Shown here: positions 1-8,526 of the stretch, one piece after another | Layout of the letters: each line of letters opens with the position of its first letter | How positions within the stretch are numbered: position 1 is the stretch's first letter | Source: a virus | Strand: one strand, 5' to 3' | DNA: 23,817 nt | Virus record (IMG/VR): IMGVR_UViG_3300009094_000071 | Span: 1-23,817 of that record | Notes under the pieces: model-generated | The model's database searches: none | What the model saw: only the letters and a program-made list of their open reading frames with translations | Told to the model about the DNA's origin: nothing | Position numbers and translations under genes: made by a program

Positions 1-239
1 CGCGTCGCATATTGCGCGTCGGTCTCGCCCGGTCCGCGAGGCATTAGTCGATCGGCGCCGATCAACGGTAAGGCCGAAGCGTCAGCCAAGCCCGGCATGC
101 GCGCCTTAAGCGCATGCTCGGACTTGACCAGTAGCGCATCACCGAGCAGACCGATCGTGTAGAGAAACTTACCGCCAGCTTCCCGCGGATCGCTCAGCCA
201 AGGAGAGGCCAGCGCTAAGAGCGAGTCTCGGATACTCAT
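1..239 (-). CDS. Distal baseplate / tail fibre-region protein, 3' end outside window
   Basis: The gene starts with ATG at 239, sharing an ATGA overlap with the stop of the baseplate J gene, and runs off the left edge after 79 codons. The visible part begins MSIRDSLLALASPWL and contains LPLIGADR followed by RGPGETDAQYATR. From memory, an RGPGE-type motif of this kind occurs near residue 70 of tail proteins encoded directly after baseplate J in Mu-like phages. That slot is filled in Mu by gp48, which joins the baseplate wedge to the tail fibres. The role is therefore inferred from order and this short motif. The start is well supported by the overlap; the product name is tentative because most of the protein is missing. 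Confidence 0.6.
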   Translation of the reverse strand, partial: MSIRDSLLALASPWLSDPREAGGKFLYTIGLLGDALLVKSEHALKARMPGLADASALPLIGADRLMPRGPGETDAQYAT

Positions 240-2023
240 ACCGTGGCCACCGTAAGGGTTACGGTCCCCAATACCGCATTTTGCAGCGATGTCAGCGCGA
301 AGTCTGCAGCGGATCCCCCTAGCAAGAGCGAGTCGACCCGCTGGACGTAAGACTCGGATCCTGAAACCTTGCCGGCTGCGTAAAGAATGCCTTCAATCAC
401 CGAAATCGGAAGGAGTCCCGAGTAGCCACCGATCGGGAAACTCGCAAAGAAAGCAGCGAGCGCCACTCCCGCGGCGGACAAGTAGGCCGAGCCTTGTGCG
501 GCGGGGACGGTAACGGTGGCACTGATCGAAACCGTCGCGGTGCTGGCAGCGAGCGTGCTTTCGGTCACGGCTTGGCCAACAACGCGTTCTTGAAGTAGCA
601 GATCCAACAACCCCAGGTCCCCACCTTCCAGACTGCCCCCCGTGGTGTAAGCGCCATTTCCAGCGGAGCCGACCAGCTCCACAGTGGTACCCGTAACCGT
701 TCCGACTTCCCAAAAACCGTTTGCGGCCGTGTTGCCTTCGACGCCGGCGATATAGACCGTGTCACCGGTGAGCAGTCCGGTCGTATCAGCGATCGTGATA
801 ACAATCGGCGTGGCGTTGGTCGCGTTGGTGATCGGTGCCTGGACGATCCCGGTCGGTGCGCCCGTAGCATTCGCGACGATTACATTCACCGTGCCGGTCG
901 TGGTGTCGGTCAGCACTATCACCTTAGTGATAGCTTGACTCAGGTTCACCGTGCCGAGGACGTTGCCGGAGAATGCGAATGCAGATTCGACGAACAGCGT
1001 GAGCGCTGATAGCGTGACATACGCATACGCGCCAGCCGCCCCACCGGGCGAGATTGACTGAAGTCGGAGCAAACACCTAGCAGCAAGCGCCACGTTGCTT
1101 TCCCAGGTGTCGCCGACGAAAGAGCCGGTGTTACTGCAGTAAACGCCGGGGTAGGTAGTGACTAGTTGCGTGATCTCTCCCGGCGCAGCCGTGCCGTTCG
1201 GACCGGCAAAGTCGGCCTGAATATTGGCGGTCACCGGAATGTAAGCTCCGTTCGTTACGGTGCCCGATAGGGTGCCGGACGCGAGCCCGCTCGTGAATGT
1301 GACGACGTTAGTTCCGGAGTTTACGGTCAGTAGACGCTGGAAAGTGTTATCAATGCCGGTCAGGCTCTTGGTCGACAGCACACCAACAAAGAGCACGTCA
1401 CCAGCGACTAGACCCGAGGTACTCGAGAGAGTGAGACTAACCGTGGAGCCTCCCACCGATCCGGCGGTTACGTTGCGCCCGGTCGATGGTGACAACGTTA
1501 GGCTTGAGGTATTGGAATAAGTCGGTTGCGCGGCGGTAATGGCCGCGACGTGAAATTGCCCCGTAGCGAGCGGACCGACCGTGCTTACGCTGGTGTTTAC
1601 GAGATAGAGCACGCCCGCGGCGTAGGTTTGCGGTAGTCTAAACTCGTCATAGAGCTGCTCGGCCAAGACATCGAGCCACCCAAGGGTCCCGCTGGGATTG
1701 GCCGATGCATCGGACGGATCGGCTGTTACGGGGTTGGTGATTACGGTGCCATCAGGCTTGACGAATGTCACCGTACCGGTCGCCGCCCATTGCAGGAAGC
1801 CGGCCTGAGCGAAGGCCGAAACCAAAGCGTCCTGTTCGGCTAGACCCGATGCGGTGATCGCCAGAATTGTGCGTGCCATCCCGCCCGATTGCCAGGAGGT
1901 AACCGGTAATTCGACCGTCTCGGCAACTGACAGCTGTTTGCCGAGCCAAGAATCAGCAGGCGTTACCGCACTACTGATGCCGCTCGGAGCGGGCACGAAA
2001 AGATCACTAATCGGGAGTGTCAC
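236..2023 (-). CDS. Baseplate wedge protein J-like (Mu gp47 type), 595 aa
   Basis: This is the large baseplate wedge protein that, with the gp25-like protein, forms the ring around the tail hub. The N-terminal part (about 1-180) and the C-terminal part (about 470-595, with ATVTVPAAQGSAY and a VQRVDSL segment) look like the two ends of the J family. Between them are beta-rich insertions. Residues 398-467 (ITNATNATPIVITIADT, TGDTVYIAGVEGNTAANG, AYTTGG) have the form of the E1_FCCH-like repeat found in many phage tail proteins, and 184-258 is a second, less typical copy. At 595 residues it is longer than a typical J protein of roughly 350-400, which the inserts explain. It starts with GTG in a GTGA overlap with the upstream wedge gene and ends in an ATGA overlap with the next gene. 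Confidence 0.85.
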   Translation of the reverse strand: MTLPISDLFVPAPSGISSAVTPADSWLGKQLSVAETVELPVTSWQSGGMARTILAITASGLAEQDALVSAFAQAGFLQWAATGTVTFVKPDGTVITNPVTADPSDASANPSGTLGWLDVLAEQLYDEFRLPQTYAAGVLYLVNTSVSTVGPLATGQFHVAAITAAQPTYSNTSSLTLSPSTGRNVTAGSVGGSTVSLTLSSTSGLVAGDVLFVGVLSTKSLTGIDNTFQRLLTVNSGTNVVTFTSGLASGTLSGTVTNGAYIPVTANIQADFAGPNGTAAPGEITQLVTTYPGVYCSNTGSFVGDTWESNVALAARCLLRLQSISPGGAAGAYAYVTLSALTLFVESAFAFSGNVLGTVNLSQAITKVIVLTDTTTGTVNVIVANATGAPTGIVQAPITNATNATPIVITIADTTGLLTGDTVYIAGVEGNTAANGFWEVGTVTGTTVELVGSAGNGAYTTGGSLEGGDLGLLDLLLQERVVGQAVTESTLAASTATVSISATVTVPAAQGSAYLSAAGVALAAFFASFPIGGYSGLLPISVIEGILYAAGKVSGSESYVQRVDSLLLGGSAADFALTSLQNAVLGTVTLTVATV

Positions 2024-2412
2024 GCGGTCACCTGCAGGAGGCTAACGGTAGCGTCACGCGCCGCAACAACCAACCGAAAAGGCCCTTGTGCATCCCCGAC
2101 CACCAATCCGACCGTGAGCACCCCCAATACGAAACTGGCGGTGCCGGAGCACGACACCACGCGCTCGTCCTTGAGACACTCCGCCGCGGCCTCCGATGCG
2201 ATGCGGCCGAGCTCAGCGGGACCGATGTCGTCGTTTAGCTCTCCCAGTAACTCGTAGCCATAGTCCGGATCGTCTATCAATCGCCCGTTGGGTGTTTGCA
2301 GACGACGCACCAAAGCTTCTGCTAGAGCGCGCCGTCCCGAAACGGATTTCATCGCAGGATCCATCCCGGTCATGCTGGCGTTCATCGCGACATCTACGCC
2401 GTAGTCTGTCAT
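2020..2412 (-). CDS. gp25-like baseplate wedge protein (Mu gp46 type), 130 aa
   Basis: This small protein has the layout of the T4 gp25 / Mu gp46 lysozyme-like wedge family, which triggers sheath contraction from the baseplate without being an active lysozyme. Visible features are the segment GRRALAEALVRRLQTPNGRLIDDPDYGYEL at about residues 26-55, typical of these proteins, then an IGPAELGRIASEAAAECLKDERV helix and a C-terminal beta strand pair (FRLVVAARDATVSLLQVTA). Length fits the family. The ATG at 2412 overlaps the hub gene stop as ATGA, and its own stop overlaps the GTG start of the J gene. The position between hub/spike and J is the standard order of Mu-type baseplate genes. Confidence 0.85.
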   Translation of the reverse strand: MTDYGVDVAMNASMTGMDPAMKSVSGRRALAEALVRRLQTPNGRLIDDPDYGYELLGELNDDIGPAELGRIASEAAAECLKDERVVSCSGTASFVLGVLTVGLVVGDAQGPFRLVVAARDATVSLLQVTA

Positions 2413-3512
2413 GGCAGAGGTAACCTCTGTGCTTTTACCAACACGCCCACCGTGTCGAGCTCGCCCTGGGTAACGGGACCTGGAGTTAGGACGACATTTC
2501 CGGAGGACGGGACGTTTACCGTATCGCCGTAGCAGATTACCGCGCGCGCCTCACCGGCCACGTCCATTCCTCCCACTATGAAAGGCTGCGTAGGGAGCCC
2601 ATCGAGAAAACCTACCGCTATCGTCGATCCGGACTGAGGCTTACAGTTGAGTCCGGCCACGCCGTTGCGTAGCGGTATCGCTACCACAGGCGGCAGCGAC
2701 AGTGAGGCATTTATCGCGCGCGCAGTAACCGTGCTCCCGTCGCTGCTTTCCACGACGTACCCATACGTACCTAAAAACGTCAGCCTGGACACTTCGCCGC
2801 GAATGATCTCGCGAAGCGCGGCCATCATACGATCTGGCTCGTCGGACGGGCCCGACACAAGCACCGTGTGACGCAGCTTCCCCTCGTTGTCGCTCTCGAT
2901 ATGAACCATATTGATGGCTTGAGTGTCCGGCACGAGGGCGTTGGAAAACGTGGCACCCGGCACGAATTCCGCGTAACTCTCGGTCGAGATCACGAATTCA
3001 CCGCGTGCTGGATCGAAGCTATTAACGAGAAACTCGCCGGTGATGTCCACGGTCGGCCGCGCGCTAAGCTGGGTTACGCCAGCGTTGTCCACGTACCACG
3101 CGAGACCGACCAGCTGACGCAGGATACGTTGCGCCGGAGCCGCTTCACGTAGGAAGTAATCTCCGATCGCTTGATTGCTGGCACCCGCGACCGTTTCCCC
3201 GACTTCTGCCGCCAGGTCGCGAGCAATGAGAGCCGTGCTAATGCCGCCCGGTAAGCGGTACGCTCGCGCGCCAACATCCTTACGCCAGCCGCCGTAACCA
3301 CCCACGATGCGGGCCACACGTTGACCGGCAAAGACGGCTTGCCGGTAAATGGTCCCTACTAAAGCCAAATCCCCGCACGTAAGCGTTGCCGTTGCCGCAA
3401 GATCGGTAGTGTCGGCAAAGCGCAGGTCCGCCACCCACGCGCCGGTAAAGGGCAACGTCAGCGACCCCGAGTGAGCGCGGAATCCGCCGAAGGAGAGAAA
3501 CTCGTCCGTCAC
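2409..3512 (-). CDS. Baseplate hub protein with OB-fold spike-like C-terminal part, 367 aa
   Basis: The protein sits where Mu encodes its hub (gp44) and spike (gp45). Residues 1-235 look like hub domains: beta-rich N-terminus, the helix STALIARDLAAEVG, and REAAPAQRILRQLVGLAWYVDNAGV, typical of gpD/gp44-like hubs. Residues about 240-316 (FLGTYGYVVESSDGSTVTARAI, PPVVAIPL, GSTIAVGFLDGLPTQPFIVGGM) resemble the OB-fold that opens gp45/gpV-type spikes. The C-terminus ends soon after, with no long beta-helix and no iron-binding HxH tip. I infer that hub and spike-base functions are combined in one chain. The start is GTG at 3512 in a GTGA overlap. Family assignment is good; the exact domain split is approximate. 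Confidence 0.75.
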   Translation of the reverse strand: MTDEFLSFGGFRAHSGSLTLPFTGAWVADLRFADTTDLAATATLTCGDLALVGTIYRQAVFAGQRVARIVGGYGGWRKDVGARAYRLPGGISTALIARDLAAEVGETVAGASNQAIGDYFLREAAPAQRILRQLVGLAWYVDNAGVTQLSARPTVDITGEFLVNSFDPARGEFVISTESYAEFVPGATFSNALVPDTQAINMVHIESDNEGKLRHTVLVSGPSDEPDRMMAALREIIRGEVSRLTFLGTYGYVVESSDGSTVTARAINASLSLPPVVAIPLRNGVAGLNCKPQSGSTIAVGFLDGLPTQPFIVGGMDVAGEARAVICYGDTVNVPSSGNVVLTPGPVTQGELDTVGVLVKAQRLPLP

Positions 3513-4159
3513 TGGGTTGCGCTTTCCCCTTCTGAGCTGAATTTACCCCATAGCTTTTCTACCTCTTGCTCCTGCGCACTCGGGCCACTGAGCGCTTCCT
3601 TCAGCTGATTTGTGAGCGCATCGCCTTGATTGGCAACCGACTGCGCAGTGGCTTCGGTCGGGGTGAGTTTCTTCGTACCCTTTGCCGTGCCGACCGCCGA
3701 GCCCTTGGGCTGCGGAGTGTACTCGAGAAACTTGCACTTGGACGAAAACATCAGCGTCGGCGAGCGAGTCAAGATGCCAATTTCAACGCACACAACGGAG
3801 CTGATTCCGAGATCGTCCAAGAATGGGTGAAAGATCTGGATCGCTTCGACTTGTTTTTTCGTCGGATCGTACTTCAGGGCTTTGATAAACTCCGCCCATT
3901 CCTGGAAGTGGTTATGCCCCGTTCCCATGGTGCCGTTGTCCCATAGGAAAAATTCAATCTCCCCAGTTCCCGGCGGGAGCTGTGTGAAGGTGATCGTGGA
4001 GCCCTTGGTGCCTTTTCCCTTTTTGACATCGAATTCATGCTCGCGTGCCCAGCCGCTTAGAATGCAGTAGCCAGGACTGAGAATGCCGGGCGAGCCCCCG
4101 ATCTGCACGACGTCGTGCACCCACGGGAAGCGAAGCGGATCGATGATTCCGGAGCCCAT
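3509..4159 (-). CDS. Tail hub-adapter / tube-baseplate connector candidate, 216 aa
   Basis: I do not recognise this family with certainty. The gene lies between tape measure and hub, where myophages encode a LysM-type or gpU-like adapter that links the tail tube to the hub. The first 150 residues are beta-rich with many aromatic positions (GYCILSGWAREHEFDVKKGKG, GEIEFFLWDNGTMGTGHNHF, VEAIQIFHPFLDDLGISSVV, LMFSSKCKFLEYTPQPK), consistent with a tube-like or adapter fold. The last 60 residues are polar and helical (EATAQSVANQGDALTNQLKEAL), probably a flexible tail. The ATG at 4159 overlaps the tape measure stop as TAATG. The connector role is inference from position. Confidence 0.55.
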   Translation of the reverse strand: MGSGIIDPLRFPWVHDVVQIGGSPGILSPGYCILSGWAREHEFDVKKGKGTKGSTITFTQLPPGTGEIEFFLWDNGTMGTGHNHFQEWAEFIKALKYDPTKKQVEAIQIFHPFLDDLGISSVVCVEIGILTRSPTLMFSSKCKFLEYTPQPKGSAVGTAKGTKKLTPTEATAQSVANQGDALTNQLKEALSGPSAQEQEVEKLWGKFSSEGESATQ

Positions 4160-5859
4160 TATCCTAAGCCCTGTGCAAGGGCCATGCGTTCGAAGGTCGT
4201 CGCGACCATGATCTCGGTGATCTCTTGGGCGCTCTTTCCTGCTCCGTCGATGTTTATTGCGCCTATGTGGATCACGGCTCCCCCGCGGCCGCCCCCGGAC
4301 GAGGCGCCTGCAGCCATGCCCCGCGCAGCCGCGCCAGCCATCTTCTGTGTCGCGCCACTGACGCGAGGGATTGCCGCTTCGGCGCCGCGTGCAACGCCCT
4401 CTCCGAGCCCACCCTTTCCGATTTCAAATCCGATTTTGCTCGGGGAGTGGATCCCCAAGACGGACTTCAGGCCGCTCGCGACATCGCCGCCAAGCTTTTT
4501 GACCGCCTCGACCGCGCGCCCGATGCCGTTTTTTATCCCGTTGACGAGCCCGTCGATCAAGCCGGACGCGGCTTCGGCGCCCGCTGAAGCAATGTCGATA
4601 AGGACGCCCACGCCTCGGACAAAGTTAAGTACCATTCCTGCCGCAAAAACCGCCGCGCCTCCGATCAGCTCAATATTCGCGACAAGAAACTTTAGGAGCA
4701 CATTTCCCCCGTCTATCCCGCCGAAGGAATCGCCGATCTTGCTGAGCTCCTTCCCGATCGGCTTGAGCGCAATCCCGACCCTAAGCGCCGCGATCACGAT
4801 TGCTAGCAGCGCGGCCTTTATGATCGGAAGTATCTTGCTCGCAGCCACAGAGATCGCGTTAAAAGCTCCGGTGATGACGGTCTTCATGAACTTTCCGGAC
4901 ACTGAGTTTCCGTCAAACAGGGCCGTGATTTGCTTCAGCCCGTTTAAAAACGGCTCAAGGTTCACCCCGTCAAAGAGCTGCGCAATTTTTTCGCGGAGTC
5001 CGGCCATTTGAGCCTTGAAACCGAGCGCCATTTTCTGTGCGCCCCCGGCGAACTTCTTGTTTAGCGCTTCGTTTAGGAGATCCGTTGTCACGATCCCGGG
5101 CTTCAGCGCGCCTTCGAGTTTCATGCTCGCGATCGTTTTGGCCGTGACCTTGGCCTTTCCGCCCCCCGCCTCGATCTTGGCGAAGAGATTTGTCGCGGCT
5201 TGGCCCGCGGACTCGCCCATTACTGCGGTAGCGTCCGCAATGCCCGCGAGCGCATTCTTCAGCTTCTCGCCCTTGAGACCGGCGCTTGCCAGGTCGGTGC
5301 CCATCTTCGTGAGTGCGTCACCGGTCGCGATTCCGGTCGCGGCAAGCGCGTCGATCTGATCGTCCAGCTCTGCCGCGGCTTCCTTCGATCCGAGCAATAC
5401 TTCCGCCTGGATAAGCATCGTCCGCTGAGCGTCCGATGCCTCTAGTGTGAATTTGGTGATCGACACGGCAGCTTCGAGCGCCGCGCTCGCGATCTTGCCA
5501 AGCGTTGCGATTAGCGCCCCGCCGGCCGCAACCGCGATTCCGATTGGTCCAGCCATGGCGCCCAGTCCGCCGGCCAAACCGCTGGCGCCACCGGCCGCTT
5601 CCCCGAGGCCAGTAGATACATTTGGTAACAGGGACGTCAGTCCGGAGAGCTTGGCTTTTTCTTGCTCCAGGGCCGCGGTGAGCATGTGCGAGTCGCCGGT
5701 CAGTTTCTTGTGTCCGCCGACATCACCGATCGCATTGGCCCTGGTCAACGCATTCGTCGTCGCCTTAAGAGCGCCCTCTAGAACCTTGACGGCTTCAGCG
5801 GATTTTTGCGCCTCCGCCGCGATATTCCCCTTCAGGTCGACTTCGTAGACGAATGCCAC
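4159..5859 (-). CDS. Tail tape measure protein, 566 aa
   Basis: This protein sets tail length and fills the tail tube before DNA ejection. It shows the usual composition: Ala/Gly-rich helices, a charged N-terminal helical region (about 10-75), a strongly hydrophobic stretch at 91-133 and another at 341-365, and the common tape-measure motif LGIHSPSK at 468-475 followed by a Gly/Ala-rich tail. At 566 residues it is short for the family, suggesting a fairly short tail. The start is GTG at 5859, six bases after the stop of the small upstream ORF and preceded by AAGAAGGAG as a Shine-Dalgarno sequence. A 298-codon open frame on the opposite strand inside this gene is a high-GC shadow. Confidence 0.85.
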   Translation of the reverse strand: MAFVYEVDLKGNIAAEAQKSAEAVKVLEGALKATTNALTRANAIGDVGGHKKLTGDSHMLTAALEQEKAKLSGLTSLLPNVSTGLGEAAGGASGLAGGLGAMAGPIGIAVAAGGALIATLGKIASAALEAAVSITKFTLEASDAQRTMLIQAEVLLGSKEAAAELDDQIDALAATGIATGDALTKMGTDLASAGLKGEKLKNALAGIADATAVMGESAGQAATNLFAKIEAGGGKAKVTAKTIASMKLEGALKPGIVTTDLLNEALNKKFAGGAQKMALGFKAQMAGLREKIAQLFDGVNLEPFLNGLKQITALFDGNSVSGKFMKTVITGAFNAISVAASKILPIIKAALLAIVIAALRVGIALKPIGKELSKIGDSFGGIDGGNVLLKFLVANIELIGGAAVFAAGMVLNFVRGVGVLIDIASAGAEAASGLIDGLVNGIKNGIGRAVEAVKKLGGDVASGLKSVLGIHSPSKIGFEIGKGGLGEGVARGAEAAIPRVSGATQKMAGAAARGMAAGASSGGGRGGAVIHIGAINIDGAGKSAQEITEIMVATTFERMALAQGLG

Positions 5860-5865
5860 TAACGC

Positions 5866-6027
5866 TCACTCCTTCTTCAAAAGCGCGTGCAGGGCCCTTA
5901 CGGTGTCCGCAAACAATATTCCCGCGGCCTCCGCCCGCGGCGTCTCGTCGCCACGAAACCAAGCGCTGAGCCCATCGGCGAGTGGGTCGGCACTCTCTTG
6001 GAATGCCGCGAGCTCAGCGCGGATCAT
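5866..6027 (-). CDS. Small ORF after tail chaperone (gp42/GT-like position), 53 aa
   Basis: A 53-codon frame begins with ATG at 6027, overlapping the chaperone stop as ATGA, and ends six bases before the tape measure GTG. The product reads MIRAELAAFQESADPLADGL, then SAWFRGDETPRAEAAGILFADTVRALHALLKKE, a soluble helical protein. In many tailed phages the chaperone gene is followed by an overlapping ORF made by ribosomal frameshifting (lambda G/GT, Mu gp41/gp42). This ORF is in the -1 frame relative to the chaperone, as expected, but I see no canonical slippery heptamer at the junction (GTA AAA TGA), so separate coupled initiation is as likely. It fills the gap exactly and is very probably real. 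Confidence 0.7.
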   Translation of the reverse strand: MIRAELAAFQESADPLADGLSAWFRGDETPRAEAAGILFADTVRALHALLKKE

Positions 6028-6362
6028 TTTACATCCGCCTTCCCGGCCGCCCCCGTGAGATCAAGTAGCGCCTGCCCGCACGCTTCGGGAATTCCTGGCC
6101 AGTCATCTAGCAAGGCTTCGATTCCGGCTGCGTCGAGCTTGGGCCACACGATCAGCTTGCGGACGAGTAGCTCCTGTGAATCGGCTTTTAGCCCTTCGTC
6201 ATGGGTTTGCGAGCGCCAAAGCTTGTATTCCGGGCGCGATGGCTTGCGCAAAACAACGCACCAGATCGGCCCCTCTCCGTTTGAGCGGACGGCCTTGACG
6301 ACCGCTGTGCGCTTGTACTGCGCGTCGAGCGCGGCGATTTCTTCCTCAGTCGGTTGCGGCAT
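6024..6362 (-). CDS. Tail assembly chaperone candidate, 112 aa
   Basis: The gene lies between tail tube and tape measure, the invariant position of the tail assembly chaperone that coats the tape measure protein during tail assembly. The sequence is small and charged: MPQPTEEEIAALDAQYKRTA at the start, then PSRPEYKLWRSQTHDEG and helices (SQELLVRKLIVWPKLDAAGIEALLDDWPGI). The R-P-EYK-WR pattern is like other myophage proteins in this position. The ATG at 6362 is preceded by GGGAG about a dozen bases upstream; a 61-base gap separates it from the tube gene, one of the few gaps in the operon. Function is inferred from position, size and this motif. Confidence 0.7.
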   Translation of the reverse strand: MPQPTEEEIAALDAQYKRTAVVKAVRSNGEGPIWCVVLRKPSRPEYKLWRSQTHDEGLKADSQELLVRKLIVWPKLDAAGIEALLDDWPGIPEACGQALLDLTGAAGKADVK

Positions 6363-6423
6363 GGGTCTCGAGTCTCCCTGGCTCCGCTCCGTCCACGCCG
6401 CGAGCCGCTATTGTGGTTGCTTG

Positions 6424-6930
6424 TTAAGTACCTGCAGGCGGCAGGAGCGGATCGATCAGATCGTCCTTGCCGTTGAAAAGGATCTTGATCGGGTTCAGCT
6501 CGAATTTGCGCGAGAGCGCATCAGGACTGACACTGTGTCCGACTTCTGTCGAGTCGAGCGTGCACCCGAGAATCGTATCAGTGATCTGATCGAAGCCGTT
6601 CTCGCTGTACATGACGACGACCGAGAAGGAAACGTCAGCGTACCCGCCCCCGTTGATGCCTCCGGCCGCTGCCGCTTGCTGCGAAAGCAGATCCTGCAGC
6701 TGGTTAAACTCGGCCAGGTAAAGCTCGATGTCGGCGGTGTACGCATTGCGTCCGCGCGTCTTGCCAAGCGGATCCGGCGAGCCGGCTTCGACCATGCTGC
6801 GCGTGCGTTTGCGACTGTAATTGATCGACTTGCGCCCGATCACGATCTGGCCGGCAATATGGAGCTCGATTGAGCTCCAATCGTGGCGCACGCCGTTCAC
6901 CAAAGGTACGGGAATCGGAGTCGTTGCCAT
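6424..6930 (-). CDS. Tail tube protein (Mu gpM-like), 168 aa
   Basis: This is the inner tube subunit that polymerises under the sheath. The N-terminus (VNGVRHDWSSIELHIAGQIVIG, residues 10-31) and the following INYSRKRTRSMVEAGSPDPLGKTRGRNAYTADIEL segment are characteristic of Mu-type tube proteins, in which an N-terminal strand pair leads to a basic loop ending in a DP(x)G(x)TRG motif. The C-terminal half has FNQLQDLLSQ, a Gly-rich loop and strand pairs ending in LNPIKILFNGKDDL. Length is close to other 150-180 residue tube proteins. Its ATG overlaps the sheath stop by one base (TAATG), and sheath-tube pairing is the standard order. Confidence 0.85.
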   Translation of the reverse strand: MATTPIPVPLVNGVRHDWSSIELHIAGQIVIGRKSINYSRKRTRSMVEAGSPDPLGKTRGRNAYTADIELYLAEFNQLQDLLSQQAAAAGGINGGGYADVSFSVVVMYSENGFDQITDTILGCTLDSTEVGHSVSPDALSRKFELNPIKILFNGKDDLIDPLLPPAGT

Positions 6931-8522
6931 TAGTCCGCCTGTTCAGAGTTGAGGAAACTGATCGTTACGTTTTCGGTCAGCACGTAGCCGCGAGCGTTCA
7001 GGGTCACAGCGACATTGACCGCGTTAGTGGCACGCACATCGGTGCTCCGGTTTACGACCACCGTGTAGCCGCTGATCATATTCGCCGCGAGCATGCGGGT
7101 CTTGAGTGCAGTCCCGAGGGCATCTTCGATCGCGCGGGCGTCGTTCTCCACAAGCGTTCCGTTTGTGTTGAGCCGGACGTCCTCATTGATGACCTCTTGG
7201 CCTACCTCGTGAACGATCGTGCAAGCGCGATCCATCACGAGACCAAGAGGAAGGATCGTAAACGCGCTTCCCGGCGTGCTGCTCAGGTTTGGATTAACGA
7301 TGTAAAACGCCACTCCGAGACCGCGGCGCGTGCGTGCACTTGTGATACGCAGCGCATCGATTCCGGGGTTGATGTTTTCATCGTGGTAAATGAATCCGTC
7401 TTGCGGATCCGTTGCCGGATTGACGACGATCGTAGATAGGGCCCGGTCCTTGACGCGCCCGGCATGGCGTTGGGGAGGGATGGCGACCTCGCGTGCGGCC
7501 AAGGACCAGGCAAGCGGGCGCCGGTAGCTCGAGCTCCCGGTGAGAGCAAGCGGGTAGGCCGACGGTGTGTTGTAGTAACCAGCGCAGGGGCAAATACGCA
7601 GACCGTTATTTCCCGTAGTAGTACTCGATAGGAGCCCTAGCGCGGTGGTCCACGCGGCCTCGCTCTCAGCGCTACCGCCGAAAGCGGCCGGGCACGACGC
7701 ATCGCGAAGCGTCACGATCGCGCGCTCGAAGAGGTAGCTAGCTGTCAAAGCGTCAAGAGTGCCAGTGCTACCGTTTGACAGCGCGGAAATATCCGATGCG
7801 GCCATCGCAGGTCCGTTGCCGGTAGTGCCGCCAGCTCCTCCGCCTACGATATGCACGCTCCCCACGTCCGCATTGCTGTACGGGCTGGCCTTGTATGCGG
7901 CGATAGCCGCCTGGATATCAGCAATTGCCCACGCCGGTCCTTTGGTGCTCCATTTGATCAGGTTGCCGGCGACGAGCGTTTGCGTGCCCGTACCGAGCGT
8001 GAGCACCATTCCGGTGCTCGGAATCGTGTATGTAAGCGCGGTGCCGAGTGCGACGATCGGGCCGTAGTTGCGGCCAGCGTCGAGGGAGAACTGGAGTGTG
8101 ATTCCGGCCGTGGCAAGGGCTCCCCCTGCAACGACTTTCACAACGACGTAGTAATCGCTAAACGCCCCTTGCGTGGCATCCACCGCAACCGATGGCGCCG
8201 TCGCGGTACCGAGACTTGCGCCCGTACCCTGCGACAGCACAGGCGACGTTGCGGTGCCCTTAGTTGTCACCGGGACCGACATCGCCAGCACAGTACCGCC
8301 AGCCAGCGTGGCGAGCGCGGACGCTTCGACCAGATCGCACGGACCGAATGACGCCAGAAGAGTAGCGGGCGACTTGGTCGCCACAACTTGATTGTTGGCG
8401 ACCGCAGCCGTTGCTTGCGTCAAGTTTCCGCAGCCGATCACAAGCTGCGTACTCTGCAGCGGCACATTGACCGCAGCCGAACCGTTGTCGACAATCGTGA
8501 TGTTTACATCGCCATTGCTCAT
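6930..8522 (-). CDS. Tail sheath protein (Mu gpL-like), 530 aa
   Basis: This is the contractile sheath subunit. The N-terminal third (about 60-190) is a beta-rich surface region with Ala/Thr/Gly repeats. The middle contains YKASPYSNADVGSVHIVGGGA. The C-terminal third has the conserved sheath pattern: DRALSTIVVNPATDPQDGF, DALRITSARTRRGLGVAFYIVNPNL, then MDRACTIVHEVGQEVINEDVRLN and a final strand region (YVLTENVTISFLNSEQAD) that would interlock neighbouring subunits. Length is near the roughly 500 residues of Mu-type sheaths. The ATG at 8522 is preceded by AGGGTG a few bases after the stop of the previous gene. The tube gene follows with a one-base overlap. Confidence 0.9.
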   Translation of the reverse strand: MSNGDVNITIVDNGSAAVNVPLQSTQLVIGCGNLTQATAAVANNQVVATKSPATLLASFGPCDLVEASALATLAGGTVLAMSVPVTTKGTATSPVLSQGTGASLGTATAPSVAVDATQGAFSDYYVVVKVVAGGALATAGITLQFSLDAGRNYGPIVALGTALTYTIPSTGMVLTLGTGTQTLVAGNLIKWSTKGPAWAIADIQAAIAAYKASPYSNADVGSVHIVGGGAGGTTGNGPAMAASDISALSNGSTGTLDALTASYLFERAIVTLRDASCPAAFGGSAESEAAWTTALGLLSSTTTGNNGLRICPCAGYYNTPSAYPLALTGSSSYRRPLAWSLAAREVAIPPQRHAGRVKDRALSTIVVNPATDPQDGFIYHDENINPGIDALRITSARTRRGLGVAFYIVNPNLSSTPGSAFTILPLGLVMDRACTIVHEVGQEVINEDVRLNTNGTLVENDARAIEDALGTALKTRMLAANMISGYTVVVNRSTDVRATNAVNVAVTLNARGYVLTENVTISFLNSEQAD

Positions 8523-8526
8523 CGGT

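Noticed and set aside
4115-5011. 298-codon plus-strand frame inside the tape measure gene
   Set aside because: It is antisense to a clear tape measure gene and its Pro/Ala/Ser composition is typical of a high-GC shadow frame.
5887-6873. 328-codon plus-strand frame across the tail chaperone and tube genes
   Set aside because: It is antisense to several well-supported tail genes and shows no domain pattern.
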